A DNA stretch of 64,000 bases from NCBI GenBank assembly GCA_902826685.1, contig CADEFT010000021.1, positions 27,594 to 91,593 of the forward strand, read 5' to 3'. The stretch comes from an uncultured Acidobacteriota bacterium (GTDB lineage: Bacteria; Acidobacteriota; Terriglobia; Bryobacterales; Bryobacteraceae). Under the pieces are notes generated by a model. That model was not told where the DNA came from, did not search any database, and saw only the letters and a list, made by a program, of their open reading frames with translations. The position numbers and the translations under genes were made by a program. This document shows, piece by piece, positions 15,645-24,398 of this stretch (the stretch's first letter is position 1; the number at the start of each line of letters is the position of its first letter).

Positions 15645-17060
15645 ATGAATCGACACTGGAACGGATCCCGCCCGCTTAGCCGCCGCCAGATGCTTCAGGC
15701 CGCCAGCGCCGGCTTCGGCAGCCTGGCCCTCACCGGCTTGCTGGGCCTCGAACAGGCGCGCGCCGCCACCGCCGCGCCGCTCGCAATCAGGGAGCCGCAC
15801 TTTGCCCCCAAGGCCAAGCGCGTGATTTTCCTGTTCATGCACGGCGGCCCGTCTCAAGTGGATACCTTCGACTACAAGCCCCTGCTCAAGCGCGATCACG
15901 GTAAGCCTCTGCCTTTCGCCCGGCCCAAAGTGGTATCGAGCGAAACCTTCAACCTGCTGCAATCTCCCTGGGAGTTCAAACAATACGGCCAAAGCGGCAT
16001 GTGGGTCAGCGATCTGTTTCCGGAAACGGCCAGGCTCGTCGACGATATCTGTTTCATCAAGTCGATGTACGGCTCCAACTCACGCCACGGCGGCGCGCTG
16101 CTCGAAATGCACACCGGCTCGGATACGTTCATCCGTCCCAGCATGGGTTCGTGGATCACCTATGGCCTCGGCAGTGAGAACCAGTCGATGCCCGGCTACG
16201 TCACCATCTGCCCCAGCCAAAGCCACGGCGGCGCCAACAACTATGGTTCGGCGTTTCTGCCGGCGCCTTATGCCGGCACTCCCGTCGGCTCGGTGGGCGT
16301 GCCCGCGCGCGAGGCGCGTATTCCGTTCATCTCCAATCGCGAAACGCCGCGCGGCATTCAGCGCATGGAAATCGACTTCACGCAACAGCTCAACCGGCAG
16401 CAGCTGGAAACCACCGGGCCCGACCGTGCGCTGGAAGGGCGCATCGAATCCTTCGAACTCGCCTTCCGCATGCAGGCCGAAGCGCCCCAGTTGCAGGACA
16501 TCTCCGGCGAAAGCGAGGCCACGCGCAAGCTTTATGGCCTCGACAATCCGGTGAGTGAAGATTTCGGACGTCAATGTCTGATGGCGCGCCGTCTCTCGGA
16601 AAAGGGCGTCCGCTTCGTCCAGGTGAGCCATACCTACAAGTGGGATCAGCACACCCAGCTACGCCGCGATCACGATCAGAACGCCCATGAAGTGGACCGG
16701 CCCATCGCCGGCCTGTTGCGCGATCTCAAGGCGCGGGGTCTGCTGAAGGATACGCTGGTGATCTGGGGCGGGGAGTTCGGCCGCACGCCCACCGCCCAGG
16801 GGTCGGACGGGCGCGACCACAATCCCGAAGCGTTCACCATGTGGATGGCCGGCGGCGGTACCAAGGCGGGTCTCGCCTACGGCGCCACCGACGACTACGG
16901 CTATTATTCCGTCGAAAACAAGGTCCACTTCCACGACCTGCACGCGACCATTCTGCACCTGCTGGGGCTCGATCACCTGAAGCTCACGTTCCGCTATGCG
17001 GGCCGCGATTTCCGCCTCACCGATGTGCACGGCAAGGTTGTCGACGGCATCATCGCCTGA
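15645..17060 (+). CDS. DUF1501 family Tat-exported protein
   Basis: A 471-residue protein with a twin-arginine leader (LSRRQMLQAASAGFGSLAL) and the DUF1501 pattern, which has an alkaline-phosphatase/sulfatase-like fold: FLFMHGGPSQVDTFDYKP near residue 65, MYGSNSRHGGALLEMHTG near 143, LVIWGGEFGRTPTAQGSDGRDHN near 370. DUF1501 genes nearly always follow DUF1549/DUF1553 cytochromes, as here with a 9-base gap and a GAGG ribosome binding site. Catalytic activity is not established for the family. The stop directly abuts the stop of the convergent kinase gene, leaving no room for a terminator. Confidence 0.93.
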   Translation: MNRHWNGSRPLSRRQMLQAASAGFGSLALTGLLGLEQARAATAAPLAIREPHFAPKAKRVIFLFMHGGPSQVDTFDYKPLLKRDHGKPLPFARPKVVSSETFNLLQSPWEFKQYGQSGMWVSDLFPETARLVDDICFIKSMYGSNSRHGGALLEMHTGSDTFIRPSMGSWITYGLGSENQSMPGYVTICPSQSHGGANNYGSAFLPAPYAGTPVGSVGVPAREARIPFISNRETPRGIQRMEIDFTQQLNRQQLETTGPDRALEGRIESFELAFRMQAEAPQLQDISGESEATRKLYGLDNPVSEDFGRQCLMARRLSEKGVRFVQVSHTYKWDQHTQLRRDHDQNAHEVDRPIAGLLRDLKARGLLKDTLVIWGGEFGRTPTAQGSDGRDHNPEAFTMWMAGGGTKAGLAYGATDDYGYYSVENKVHFHDLHATILHLLGLDHLKLTFRYAGRDFRLTDVHGKVVDGIIA

Positions 17061-18530
17061 TCAGACGCGCGATTCCTCGGCCGTTTCGGCCGCCACCGGC
17101 TTCGGCGGCTCCACCGCCGGCAGCCTGGCCACGAACTTCGTTCCCTTGTCCGGCGCCGACTCCACGTCGATCTGCCCGCCGTGCGCCTTGACGATCCACG
17201 ACACGAAGCTCAAGCCCAACCCCAGCCCCTGCTTCTCGCGATGGCCCGGCACCCGGTAAAACCGGTCGAAAATATGGGGCAGCGCTTCGGCGGGAATGCC
17301 CACGCCGGTGTCTTCCACCTCGAATACCACTTCGTCGCCTTCGTTCCGCAGCCGCGCGGTCACCGTGCCGCCGGCGCGTGTATATTTCAACGCGTTTGAA
17401 AGCAGATTCGAAATCAACCGGCCAATCTGAATGCGATCGGCCTCCACCCAGCAGGGCTCGCCCGCCTCGGCGCTGAGGGCGACCCTCGCCTCCTCGGCCG
17501 GAATCTGAAACTGATCGACGATATCGCGCAACTCCGGCGTCAGGTCGAGCGGCGCCTTCTGCAGCGCCAACTGGCCGGATTCGGCTTGCGAAAGCAGCAG
17601 CATCGCGCGAATCGTCTGTCCCAGACGCTCCACGTCTTCGAGCGCGTCGATGATGGCCTCGCGATACTGCTCGGCGGTGTTGGCCGCAAGCAGCGCCACT
17701 TCCAATTGGCCGCGCACGGCCGTCAATGGCGTTCGAAGCTCGTGCGAAACGTCGATCGAAAACCGCCGCGTCATCTCGAAGCTGCTTTCCAGGCGCGCCA
17801 CCATGCTGTTGAACGTCTGCGTCAGATTTTCGATTTCGTCGCCCGAAGGCCGCGGAGGGATGCGCAGGCTCAGGTTGGTGCCCGAGATCCGCTCGGCCGC
17901 CTGCGCCAGGTCGCGAACCGGCATCAGCGCCCGGCTGGCGACAAACCATCCGATCAGGCTGCCCGTCAGAATCAGCAGCGGCAGCAGAGTGAAATAGTTC
18001 TTCGAGAACTGATCGAGAATGCGCTGCCTCTCGGCCACCGGCTTGCCGATGGCCACGAAATACCGTTGGTTGTCGTCGTCCACGAACAGCCCGCCGCGAA
18101 TCATGTACGGTTCGCCCTCCGGCGACCGGCGCTCTTCAAGGTAGGGCTGGTTAGCCGCCAGCGCCGCCCGGATCCGTTCCGGGCTCAGCGCGCCCAGGCC
18201 CGCGAACACGGGCGATACCTCCATCACCTTGCCGTTCGAATCGGCGCAAAGATACACGCGTTGAAGCTGTTTGACGATCAGCGACTCTTCCGCATCCTCG
18301 GGGTCGTAGCGCCATTCCGCCTCCCGGCGATGAATGATCAGGTAGGCCTTCGTGGCCGCCCATTCCTCGTCCAGAACGTCCTGCAGTTGCTCCTGCAGCA
18401 CCGTCTCCAATCGCTGCCGGACGAAGACGCCGATGCCGGTCAACAGCAGGCTCAGGAAAATCGCATTTACGATGGTGAACCGGAACCGCAGTCCCCGCAC
18501 GAACCGCATCTTGGAGAGCAGCGTGCGCAT
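17061..18530 (-). CDS. Membrane sensor histidine kinase (HAMP-HisKA-HATPase)
   Basis: A 489-residue kinase. Two membrane segments (about 17-37 and 180-200) flank a periplasmic sensor of about 140 residues. A HAMP linker (about 200-252), HisKA with the phospho-acceptor His263 in DVSHELRTPLTAV, and HATPase_c with FEVEDTGVGIPAEALPHIF and GLGLGLSFVSWIVKAHGG follow. An extra C-terminal tail after the catalytic domain is rich in Pro and Glu. It is downstream of the OmpR-family regulator with a 10-base gap, so the two form a two-component system. The architecture resembles CusS/QseC-type kinases; the signal is unknown. Confidence 0.95.
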   Translation of the reverse strand: MRTLLSKMRFVRGLRFRFTIVNAIFLSLLLTGIGVFVRQRLETVLQEQLQDVLDEEWAATKAYLIIHRREAEWRYDPEDAEESLIVKQLQRVYLCADSNGKVMEVSPVFAGLGALSPERIRAALAANQPYLEERRSPEGEPYMIRGGLFVDDDNQRYFVAIGKPVAERQRILDQFSKNYFTLLPLLILTGSLIGWFVASRALMPVRDLAQAAERISGTNLSLRIPPRPSGDEIENLTQTFNSMVARLESSFEMTRRFSIDVSHELRTPLTAVRGQLEVALLAANTAEQYREAIIDALEDVERLGQTIRAMLLLSQAESGQLALQKAPLDLTPELRDIVDQFQIPAEEARVALSAEAGEPCWVEADRIQIGRLISNLLSNALKYTRAGGTVTARLRNEGDEVVFEVEDTGVGIPAEALPHIFDRFYRVPGHREKQGLGLGLSFVSWIVKAHGGQIDVESAPDKGTKFVARLPAVEPPKPVAAETAEESRV

Positions 18531-18540
18531 GGCGGAATCT

Positions 18541-19224
18541 CTAACGCGCGGCCCTCTCGTTCAGATCGAGCATGTAGCCGATGCCCCGCACCGTATGAAT
18601 CAGCCGCGACGGCCGTCCTTCGTCGATCTTCGAGCGCAGGTGCCGGATGTACACGTCCACGATATTGGTGAGCCCGTCGTAGTCCATGTCCCAGACGTGT
18701 TCCACGATCATCGTCCGGCTCAGCGGGCGGCCGGGATTGCGCATCATATATTCGAGGATGCTGAATTCCTTCGGGGCCAGATCGATGTTGTCGCCGCTGC
18801 GCGCCACCTTGCGCCGGATGCAATCGAGCACCAGGTCGCCCACCTGCAAACGCTCCGGAGTCGGCTGCCCGCGCCGCAGCAGAGCCCGCACCCGCGCCAG
18901 AAACTCAACGAAGGCGAACGGCTTGGTGAGGTAATCGTCGGCGCCGAGTTCCAGGCCCTTCACCCGGTCGTCGACGGCGTTGCGCGCGCTCAGAATCAGC
19001 ACCGGCGGCGACGTCTTCCGGTTCCGGACTTTGCTCAATACATCGAGCCCGTCCATGTCCGGCAGCATCAGATCGAGAATCATCAGGTCGTAGGCGGTGT
19101 TATGGGAAAGGTTGAGGCCCGTCTGTCCGTCCGGCGCAACATCCACCGTGTATCCGGCGCTTTCAAGGCCGCGGCTGAGAAAATCGGCAATCCGTTTCTC
19201 GTCTTCAATTACCAGGATGCGCAT
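18541..19224 (-). CDS. OmpR/PhoB-family response regulator
   Basis: A 227-residue regulator. The receiver domain (1-115) has the acidic pocket IEDEKR, phospho-acceptor Asp51 (LMILDLMLPDMDGLDVL) and switch Lys in LTKPFAF. The DNA-binding winged helix (130-220) has LAPKEFSILEYMMRNPGRPLSR and NIVDVYIRHLRSKID. OmpR-type regulators bind tandem direct repeats as dimers. It precedes the kinase by 10 bases and follows the mutarotase-like gene by 14 bases. Confidence 0.96.
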   Translation of the reverse strand: MRILVIEDEKRIADFLSRGLESAGYTVDVAPDGQTGLNLSHNTAYDLMILDLMLPDMDGLDVLSKVRNRKTSPPVLILSARNAVDDRVKGLELGADDYLTKPFAFVEFLARVRALLRRGQPTPERLQVGDLVLDCIRRKVARSGDNIDLAPKEFSILEYMMRNPGRPLSRTMIVEHVWDMDYDGLTNIVDVYIRHLRSKIDEGRPSRLIHTVRGIGYMLDLNERAAR

Positions 19225-19238
19225 CTAAACACACGATA

Positions 19239-20366
19239 TCAGAGCGTGTGCGAAGTCTTCAGACTAACCCGTTTGCGGGCGTTCCTGTCTTCCAGCACGA
19301 TCTCGCCGTTTTCCAGCCGCGCATCGTCCACTTTCTCAAAGCCCGCCGGAACGCGCGTCAGAAACATCAGGAAGTGCGTGGAGATTTTCGATTTCGCAGG
19401 CAGCCAGCCGAATGTGTTCGCTCCGAACATCGGCTGAAGAGCGTACAGAGCGCGCTTGGTCATGTCATAGGGCTGCATGCCGAACTCCAGCCCCCAGGCG
19501 TACATGCCGTTTTCGGGGAAATTCATCCAATGCTGCACCCACGCGAAATCGCGCCGCGGGAATAGATAACCGATCACCATACGCTCGTCCAGGTTCAGCG
19601 CCGTGATGAACTCGATCTCGCGGCTGGTGTCCATCAGGCAGCCGATGTGATTCATGACGCCGTGCTTTTCCGGCGCCACGCGCAGATTCAATTCCTTTCC
19701 GTCCAGCGTCAGCTTCGGCCATGTGAAATCCTCACCGCTCGGAAACGTGCGGTTGCTGCGTTCGCTTTCCAGATGCGGCTTGGTGCGGCACTGCGGAGCC
19801 GATTGATCCACCACCGTACGCCCCAGCTTGAGGAACGGCGCGCCGACGGTGGCATGTTCGGCCCACAACAGCGGCCGGTCGAAGGAAAGCTCGCTCTCAA
19901 GCGTGGCCTCCACCGAAACCACCTGTTCCCCGGGCGCGATCTTCACCGTCCGCTGATACATCTCCTGCACCACCGGCAGATGGACTTTTTGCGTCAGCGC
20001 CATCTCGCTCGAATTCACCGTTTCCCACGGCAGCTTGTGCGCCTCGCCGTGCGAGGAATAGCCGGCCTTCTGCTCTTCCTTGCTGATGGGGCCGAAGCCG
20101 TCGACGCAAAGGAAGTGGCCCGCGCTCGCCCCAAAGCGCGGTGTGAGATTGGCTTCGCGCGCCATCCGCGCCGGATCCCAAAGCGGGTTCAGCTTTTTCG
20201 AGTCGTCCTTTAATGTGAACTCGACAAACGCCCCGCCCGTGGTCAATACGGTGAACTCGATCTTGTCGTTCGAAAGCACCAGGCCGGACCGTGTTTCGTG
20301 CGTGGTGGCGCGCTGTGCCGCCGCCGGCAGGGCGCAAAAAGCAAGGAAAGCGGTAAAGAGACGCAT
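19239..20366 (-). CDS. Secreted aldose-1-epimerase-like beta-sandwich protein
   Basis: A 375-residue protein with a signal peptide (MRLFTAFLAFCALPAAAQ). The body has the pattern of a galactose-mutarotase-like sandwich: VLSNDKIEFTVLTTGGAFVEFTL near the start, a central CVDGFGP and LPWETVNSS, and LLWAEHATVGAPFLK in the middle, where mutarotase-like proteins place a catalytic His. Substrate and activity are not evident; it may be a carbohydrate-binding or epimerase-like enzyme of the periplasm. It lies between the GGDEF-EAL gene (17 bases) and the response regulator (14 bases), so transcription probably runs through all four. Confidence 0.62.
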   Translation of the reverse strand: MRLFTAFLAFCALPAAAQRATTHETRSGLVLSNDKIEFTVLTTGGAFVEFTLKDDSKKLNPLWDPARMAREANLTPRFGASAGHFLCVDGFGPISKEEQKAGYSSHGEAHKLPWETVNSSEMALTQKVHLPVVQEMYQRTVKIAPGEQVVSVEATLESELSFDRPLLWAEHATVGAPFLKLGRTVVDQSAPQCRTKPHLESERSNRTFPSGEDFTWPKLTLDGKELNLRVAPEKHGVMNHIGCLMDTSREIEFITALNLDERMVIGYLFPRRDFAWVQHWMNFPENGMYAWGLEFGMQPYDMTKRALYALQPMFGANTFGWLPAKSKISTHFLMFLTRVPAGFEKVDDARLENGEIVLEDRNARKRVSLKTSHTL

Positions 20367-20383
20367 TCGAGAGGATGATACCT

Positions 20384-22939
20384 CTATCGAACCGGCGCCG
20401 TCTGCTGCGTCAACCAGCGCCGTGCCTCCACCGCCGTCAGCGGCGCGCTCAACAGATGGCCCTGAATGTAGTCGCAGCGCTGTTTCACCAGCAACTGGAA
20501 TTGCGCTTCGGTTTCCACGCCCTCGGCCACCACCGTGAGGCCCATGCTGTGCGCCATCGCGATGATGGCTTCCACCAGCGTTCGTGTGTGCGCCGAAGCG
20601 ACCGTCTCCGCCACAAACGAACGGTCGATCTTCAACGTGTCCACCGGCAGGGATCGCAGAAAACTCAAGGCCGAATAGCCGGTGCCGAAGTCGTCGAGCG
20701 TCAGATGTACGCCCAGCTTCCGCAGCCGTTCGAGCTTCGCCGCCGCCGCGGGCATGTCCTTGAGAATGGCGCCTTCGGTCAGCTCCAACTCGAGCGCTTC
20801 CCCCGGCAGCGAGTTCTCTTCAAGCGCCGCCTCCACCAGTTCCACGAATCCCTCCGCTTCAAACTGAAGAGGCGACACATTCACCGCCAGCCGCACCGCG
20901 GGCAACCCACTGGCGCGCCACTCGGCGCTCTGGCGGCAGGCCGTCCGCAGCACCCACTCGCCGATCTCGGCGATCATTCCGCACTGTTCGGCGATCGGGA
21001 TGAACCGCCCGGGCTCGATGCGGCCCAACCGCGGATGGTCCCATCCAAGCAGTACTTCCATCTCTTCGAAAGCGATGCCCGAGCCCTCGCGGACATCGAA
21101 CACCGGCTGGAAGTAGAGACGGAATTCGCCCTCGCGCAGCGCCCGCCCGAGCGAGTATTCCAGTTGCAGGCTGGTGGCCCGCGCATCGCTCGATTCGGAA
21201 CTGGAAAGCCGCGCGCCGTTCCGGCCGTTCTTCTTCACGTGATACATCGCCTGGTCGGCGCCCGCCAGCAGCGCTTCGGCCGACCGGGTGGCATCGGCCG
21301 GCAGGCTCTGCGGGTAAAGGCTGACGCCCGCGCTCGCCGTCACCGTGAGCGTTTGTCCATCGAAGGCGATGGGAGCGCGCACAGCGTTCAGAATCCGCTC
21401 GGAACGTTCCATGGCATCGGCGTCGCCGCCGGCCGAGATCGTCGCCACGAACTCATCGCCGCCCAGCCGCGAGGCCGATTCCCCGGGTTTGAGGCACGCG
21501 CAGATACGGCGAGCCGTTTCGCGCAGCACCAGGTCGCCGATGGCGTGCCCCCAATGATCGTTGATCTGCTTGAACCGGTCGAGATCGAGAAATACGACGC
21601 ACACCGCGCGCCCCGCTTCCATCGCCCGCTGCAACTCCGCCGTGAACACCGCGCGATTGGGCAAACCGGTCAGCACGTCATGCTGCGCCTGAAACTCCAG
21701 CCGGCCCGTGAGCCGCCGGTGCTCCATGGCGATCGCCGCCAGTTGCGCCGCCATTTCGAGAACGTCGGGCTCCAACTCCCGGCACGCCGTGCCCGCCCGC
21801 CACGTCACACTCAGCGTCCCCAGCCGTTCCCCATCGCCCGCGACGATCGGCACTATCGCCGCGGCCGGAACGTCCGCCGCGCCTTCCGCCAATCGTGCTT
21901 CCACCGCCGGGCATTGCCGCTCCACCATCGCCGCGATCTTCGCCAGCACTTCCGCGAGCGGCCGGTTCTTCGCCACCATCTCGAGCGCCTGGCTTCGATC
22001 GCGCTCCAGAGATTCGGCACGGCGCCGGGCCGCCAGCATGCGCCGTTCGAGCAGCGAACGCCCCATACTCTTGGCCATCAGCTCCATCAACTCGATCTCG
22101 TGGCTTGAGAACTCGCGCCACCGGCGGTGGGGGGAACCGAAACTCAACACGCCCCATACCTCGTCGTCCACCACGATCGCCGCCGCGATATAGCTGGGCC
22201 GCGAACCGGTGCCGTCGCCGGTCAGCGTCTGGCGATGCCGCTCCACCTGGCTGGCTACGCCGTCGGGTAAGGCTTCCGTCCGCCGTCCCGCCACCACCGC
22301 GCCATCGCACAGAATCGCGCCCGAGGCCAGACCGAAGATGCCGCGCCCCGTTTCCAGATAATCGGCGAACATCTCCTCCACCGCCGTGTATTGCGTTGTG
22401 CTCAGGCGATGAATCTGACGCAGGTCTTCGCTGAACTTGGTCAGCTCCAGCGTCTTGTCCAGCAGTTGCTCCCGCGTGTGGCGATTGCCGGGATGTTCTT
22501 TGTAGCGCGCCAGCCGCGATTCGGCCTCGAACTCGTTCGCCGCCAGCGATGCCAGATCGCTCAGATGCCGCAGCGCCCGGAGGCTTGATGAGCGCGGCTC
22601 CGGGCCTGCCACAATCAACACGCCCAACGGCTCGCCGTTCGATCCATCGATGCGCGTGACGGCCAGGAATCGGAACTCGCCGTCGACGCGCCGCAACGTG
22701 GCATCCTGCCACAGGTCGCGAAACCACAGCGACGGGGCACTCTCGATTCTCGCGCCCACCGCATCCGCCAGCGCCGACAGTGCGGGTTCGGCATGCCATG
22801 CGGTGCAGGAGCGCGTCTTCGATCCCGCAACGATCGCCGAGGCCGAAGCGTCCAGCAGCCGCTCCGCCAGCAGTGCGATCCGGTCGAGCGCGCCCGCCGG
22901 AGGGGACCTGCGAGGCTGCGACACACCGGGAAACGCCAT
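20384..22939 (-). CDS. GAF-GGDEF-EAL cyclic di-GMP signalling protein
   Basis: An 851-residue cytoplasmic protein. Two or three GAF-like sensory regions fill residues 1-415. The GGDEF domain (about 420-580) has an intact RLGGDEFVATIS at 493-497, but the position of the allosteric RxxD site reads KPGE, so product inhibition is probably lost. The EAL domain (about 600-845) reads E628-V-L instead of EAL, and keeps VNVSPLQF, LTLDDFGTGYSALSFL and VVAEGVETEAQ, so phosphodiesterase activity is plausible. It is the first of a closely spaced minus-strand series. No strong ribosome binding site precedes the ATG at 22939. Confidence 0.94.
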   Translation of the reverse strand: MAFPGVSQPRRSPPAGALDRIALLAERLLDASASAIVAGSKTRSCTAWHAEPALSALADAVGARIESAPSLWFRDLWQDATLRRVDGEFRFLAVTRIDGSNGEPLGVLIVAGPEPRSSSLRALRHLSDLASLAANEFEAESRLARYKEHPGNRHTREQLLDKTLELTKFSEDLRQIHRLSTTQYTAVEEMFADYLETGRGIFGLASGAILCDGAVVAGRRTEALPDGVASQVERHRQTLTGDGTGSRPSYIAAAIVVDDEVWGVLSFGSPHRRWREFSSHEIELMELMAKSMGRSLLERRMLAARRRAESLERDRSQALEMVAKNRPLAEVLAKIAAMVERQCPAVEARLAEGAADVPAAAIVPIVAGDGERLGTLSVTWRAGTACRELEPDVLEMAAQLAAIAMEHRRLTGRLEFQAQHDVLTGLPNRAVFTAELQRAMEAGRAVCVVFLDLDRFKQINDHWGHAIGDLVLRETARRICACLKPGESASRLGGDEFVATISAGGDADAMERSERILNAVRAPIAFDGQTLTVTASAGVSLYPQSLPADATRSAEALLAGADQAMYHVKKNGRNGARLSSSESSDARATSLQLEYSLGRALREGEFRLYFQPVFDVREGSGIAFEEMEVLLGWDHPRLGRIEPGRFIPIAEQCGMIAEIGEWVLRTACRQSAEWRASGLPAVRLAVNVSPLQFEAEGFVELVEAALEENSLPGEALELELTEGAILKDMPAAAAKLERLRKLGVHLTLDDFGTGYSALSFLRSLPVDTLKIDRSFVAETVASAHTRTLVEAIIAMAHSMGLTVVAEGVETEAQFQLLVKQRCDYIQGHLLSAPLTAVEARRWLTQQTAPVR

Positions 22940-23019
22940 GTTTTTGGCCTTCAGTGTGACGCGCGGGTACGGTTGGCGACAGAGCGCCGCCGCCTAGTAC
23001 GGACTGGGCCGTTGGTGCC

Positions 23020-23331
23020 CTACTTCGCCCACATTTTCACGGCGAGCCCAGCCAGCGCGCCGAACACGACACCCGATCCGATGATCCCGCCATACGCCTT
23101 CAGCGAGAACGCATCCGGCAGGCTCACCAGAACGCCGGTGAGGATGCCCGCCGCCACCGGGTGAAAAGGCAGCGACAGGTTCGCGCCCAGGAACCCCAGC
23201 GCGAAGCGGCTCGTGAAAGCCTGCATCAGCGCCTCCGCCGGCTGGTTGCCATGCCGCACCGTCATCAGCACATCCGCCACGCCGAACGCGACGCCCAGCA
23301 GGATCCCAAGAGTGATGCGATTCATCTCCAC
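23020..23331 (-). CDS. Small multipass membrane protein, unknown
   Basis: A 103-residue protein with three hydrophobic stretches (LGILLGVAFGVADVLMT; FALGFLGANL...VAAGILTGVLVSLP; YGGIIGSGVVFGALAGLAV). Glycine-rich membrane helices and a short C-terminal MWAK. Start could be Met1 (23331) or Met3 (23325). It is divergent from the bestrophin gene with a gap of 78 bases. I do not recognise a family. Confidence 0.65.
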   Translation of the reverse strand: MEMNRITLGILLGVAFGVADVLMTVRHGNQPAEALMQAFTSRFALGFLGANLSLPFHPVAAGILTGVLVSLPDAFSLKAYGGIIGSGVVFGALAGLAVKMWAK

Positions 23332-23409
23332 ATACTAGCCTGCATCTCGCGCACTCCGTTTTGCGGACGAGTCCCAAACAAGCTCGCCCATCTGCTAAAC
23401 CTGGAACCT

Positions 23410-24390
23410 ATGCACGCTGGCAGGCACTATTCCCTCAAGGAAGTCGCAATCTGGACCCGTCGCGAGACCGCGGTTTTCTTTCTCATCGCCATCGCCGCCA
23501 CTTCGCTCTACACGCTCGCCGGGTGCAAGTGGCTGGCCATCTCATGGCCGCCCATCGCCGTCATCGGCACCGCCGTCGCTTTCATTACCGGATTCAAAAA
23601 CTCCGCCTCTTACGCGCGGCTTTGGGAAGCCCGGCAGGTTTGGGGCGCGATCGTCAATTCCAGCCGCGCCTTCGCCCTGCTGGTGCTCAATGGCACGGAT
23701 GAAGCGGCGCGCCGGCGCATTCTTTACCGTCACTTCGCCTGGCTCACGGCTCTGCGTTACCAACTGCGCGAGCCGCGCGCCTGGGAAAACACAAGTCAGG
23801 CGCACAACGCCGAATACCGCAAACGATATAGCGTTGCCGAATGGGAAACGCCCCTTGAGTCCGAATTGGCTCCGCTGCTTGACGCGAAAGAAATAGCCCT
23901 GGTGCTTCCCTGCAAGAACCGCGCCACGCACCTCATCCACCTTCAATCCATGGAGCTGCGCTCGGGCATCGCCGAAGGCATCGTTGGCGAGCTGCGCTAT
24001 CTCGAATTGCAGCGCCACCTGGCGGCTCTTCTCGATTCCCAGGGCAAGTGCGAACGCCTGAAGAACTTCCCCTATCCCCGCCAGTACGCCACGCTGAACC
24101 TGTTCTTCATCTGGCTGTTCATCCTGCTCGTGCCGCTCGGCCTGCTGCCGGAATTCCAGAAATTCGGCGATCGCTTCACCGCGCTGGCCATTCCCATCAG
24201 CGTCATCATCTGCTGGGTGTTTCACACCATGGACAAAATCGGAGACAGCTCGGAGAATCCTTTTCAAGGCGGCCCCAACGACGTGCCGATCACTTCCATG
24301 AGCCGCACCATCGAGATCGATCTGCGCGAAATGATGGGCGAACCCAACATTCCGGCGCCGGTCAAGGCCGTGAACAATATCCTGATGTAG
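23410..24390 (+). CDS. Bestrophin-family anion channel
   Basis: A 326-residue bestrophin/YneE-like inner-membrane protein. Membrane segments lie near residues 18-38 (AVFFLIAIAATSLYTLAG), 44-62 (SWPPIAVIGTAVAFITGF), 230-255 (LNLFFIWLFILLVPLGLLP) and 262-280 (LAIPISVIICWVFHTMD). Conserved features are FKNSASYARLWEARQVWGAIVN and the C-terminal GDSSENPFQGGPNDVPIT, similar to bacterial bestrophin homologues that form pentameric ion channels. The start at 23410 (MHAGRHYSLKE) is chosen because in-frame sequence upstream runs into the divergent neighbour. Its stop lies 8 bases from that of a convergent TonB receptor. Confidence 0.88.
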   Translation: MHAGRHYSLKEVAIWTRRETAVFFLIAIAATSLYTLAGCKWLAISWPPIAVIGTAVAFITGFKNSASYARLWEARQVWGAIVNSSRAFALLVLNGTDEAARRRILYRHFAWLTALRYQLREPRAWENTSQAHNAEYRKRYSVAEWETPLESELAPLLDAKEIALVLPCKNRATHLIHLQSMELRSGIAEGIVGELRYLELQRHLAALLDSQGKCERLKNFPYPRQYATLNLFFIWLFILLVPLGLLPEFQKFGDRFTALAIPISVIICWVFHTMDKIGDSSENPFQGGPNDVPITSMSRTIEIDLREMMGEPNIPAPVKAVNNILM

Positions 24391-24398
24391 GACGCCCG

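Noticed and set aside
19230..19250. CACACG/CGTGTG hairpin between the mutarotase-like gene and the response regulator
   Set aside because: Only 6 base pairs with a 9-base loop and no T-tract; neighbouring genes look co-transcribed, so not a terminator.
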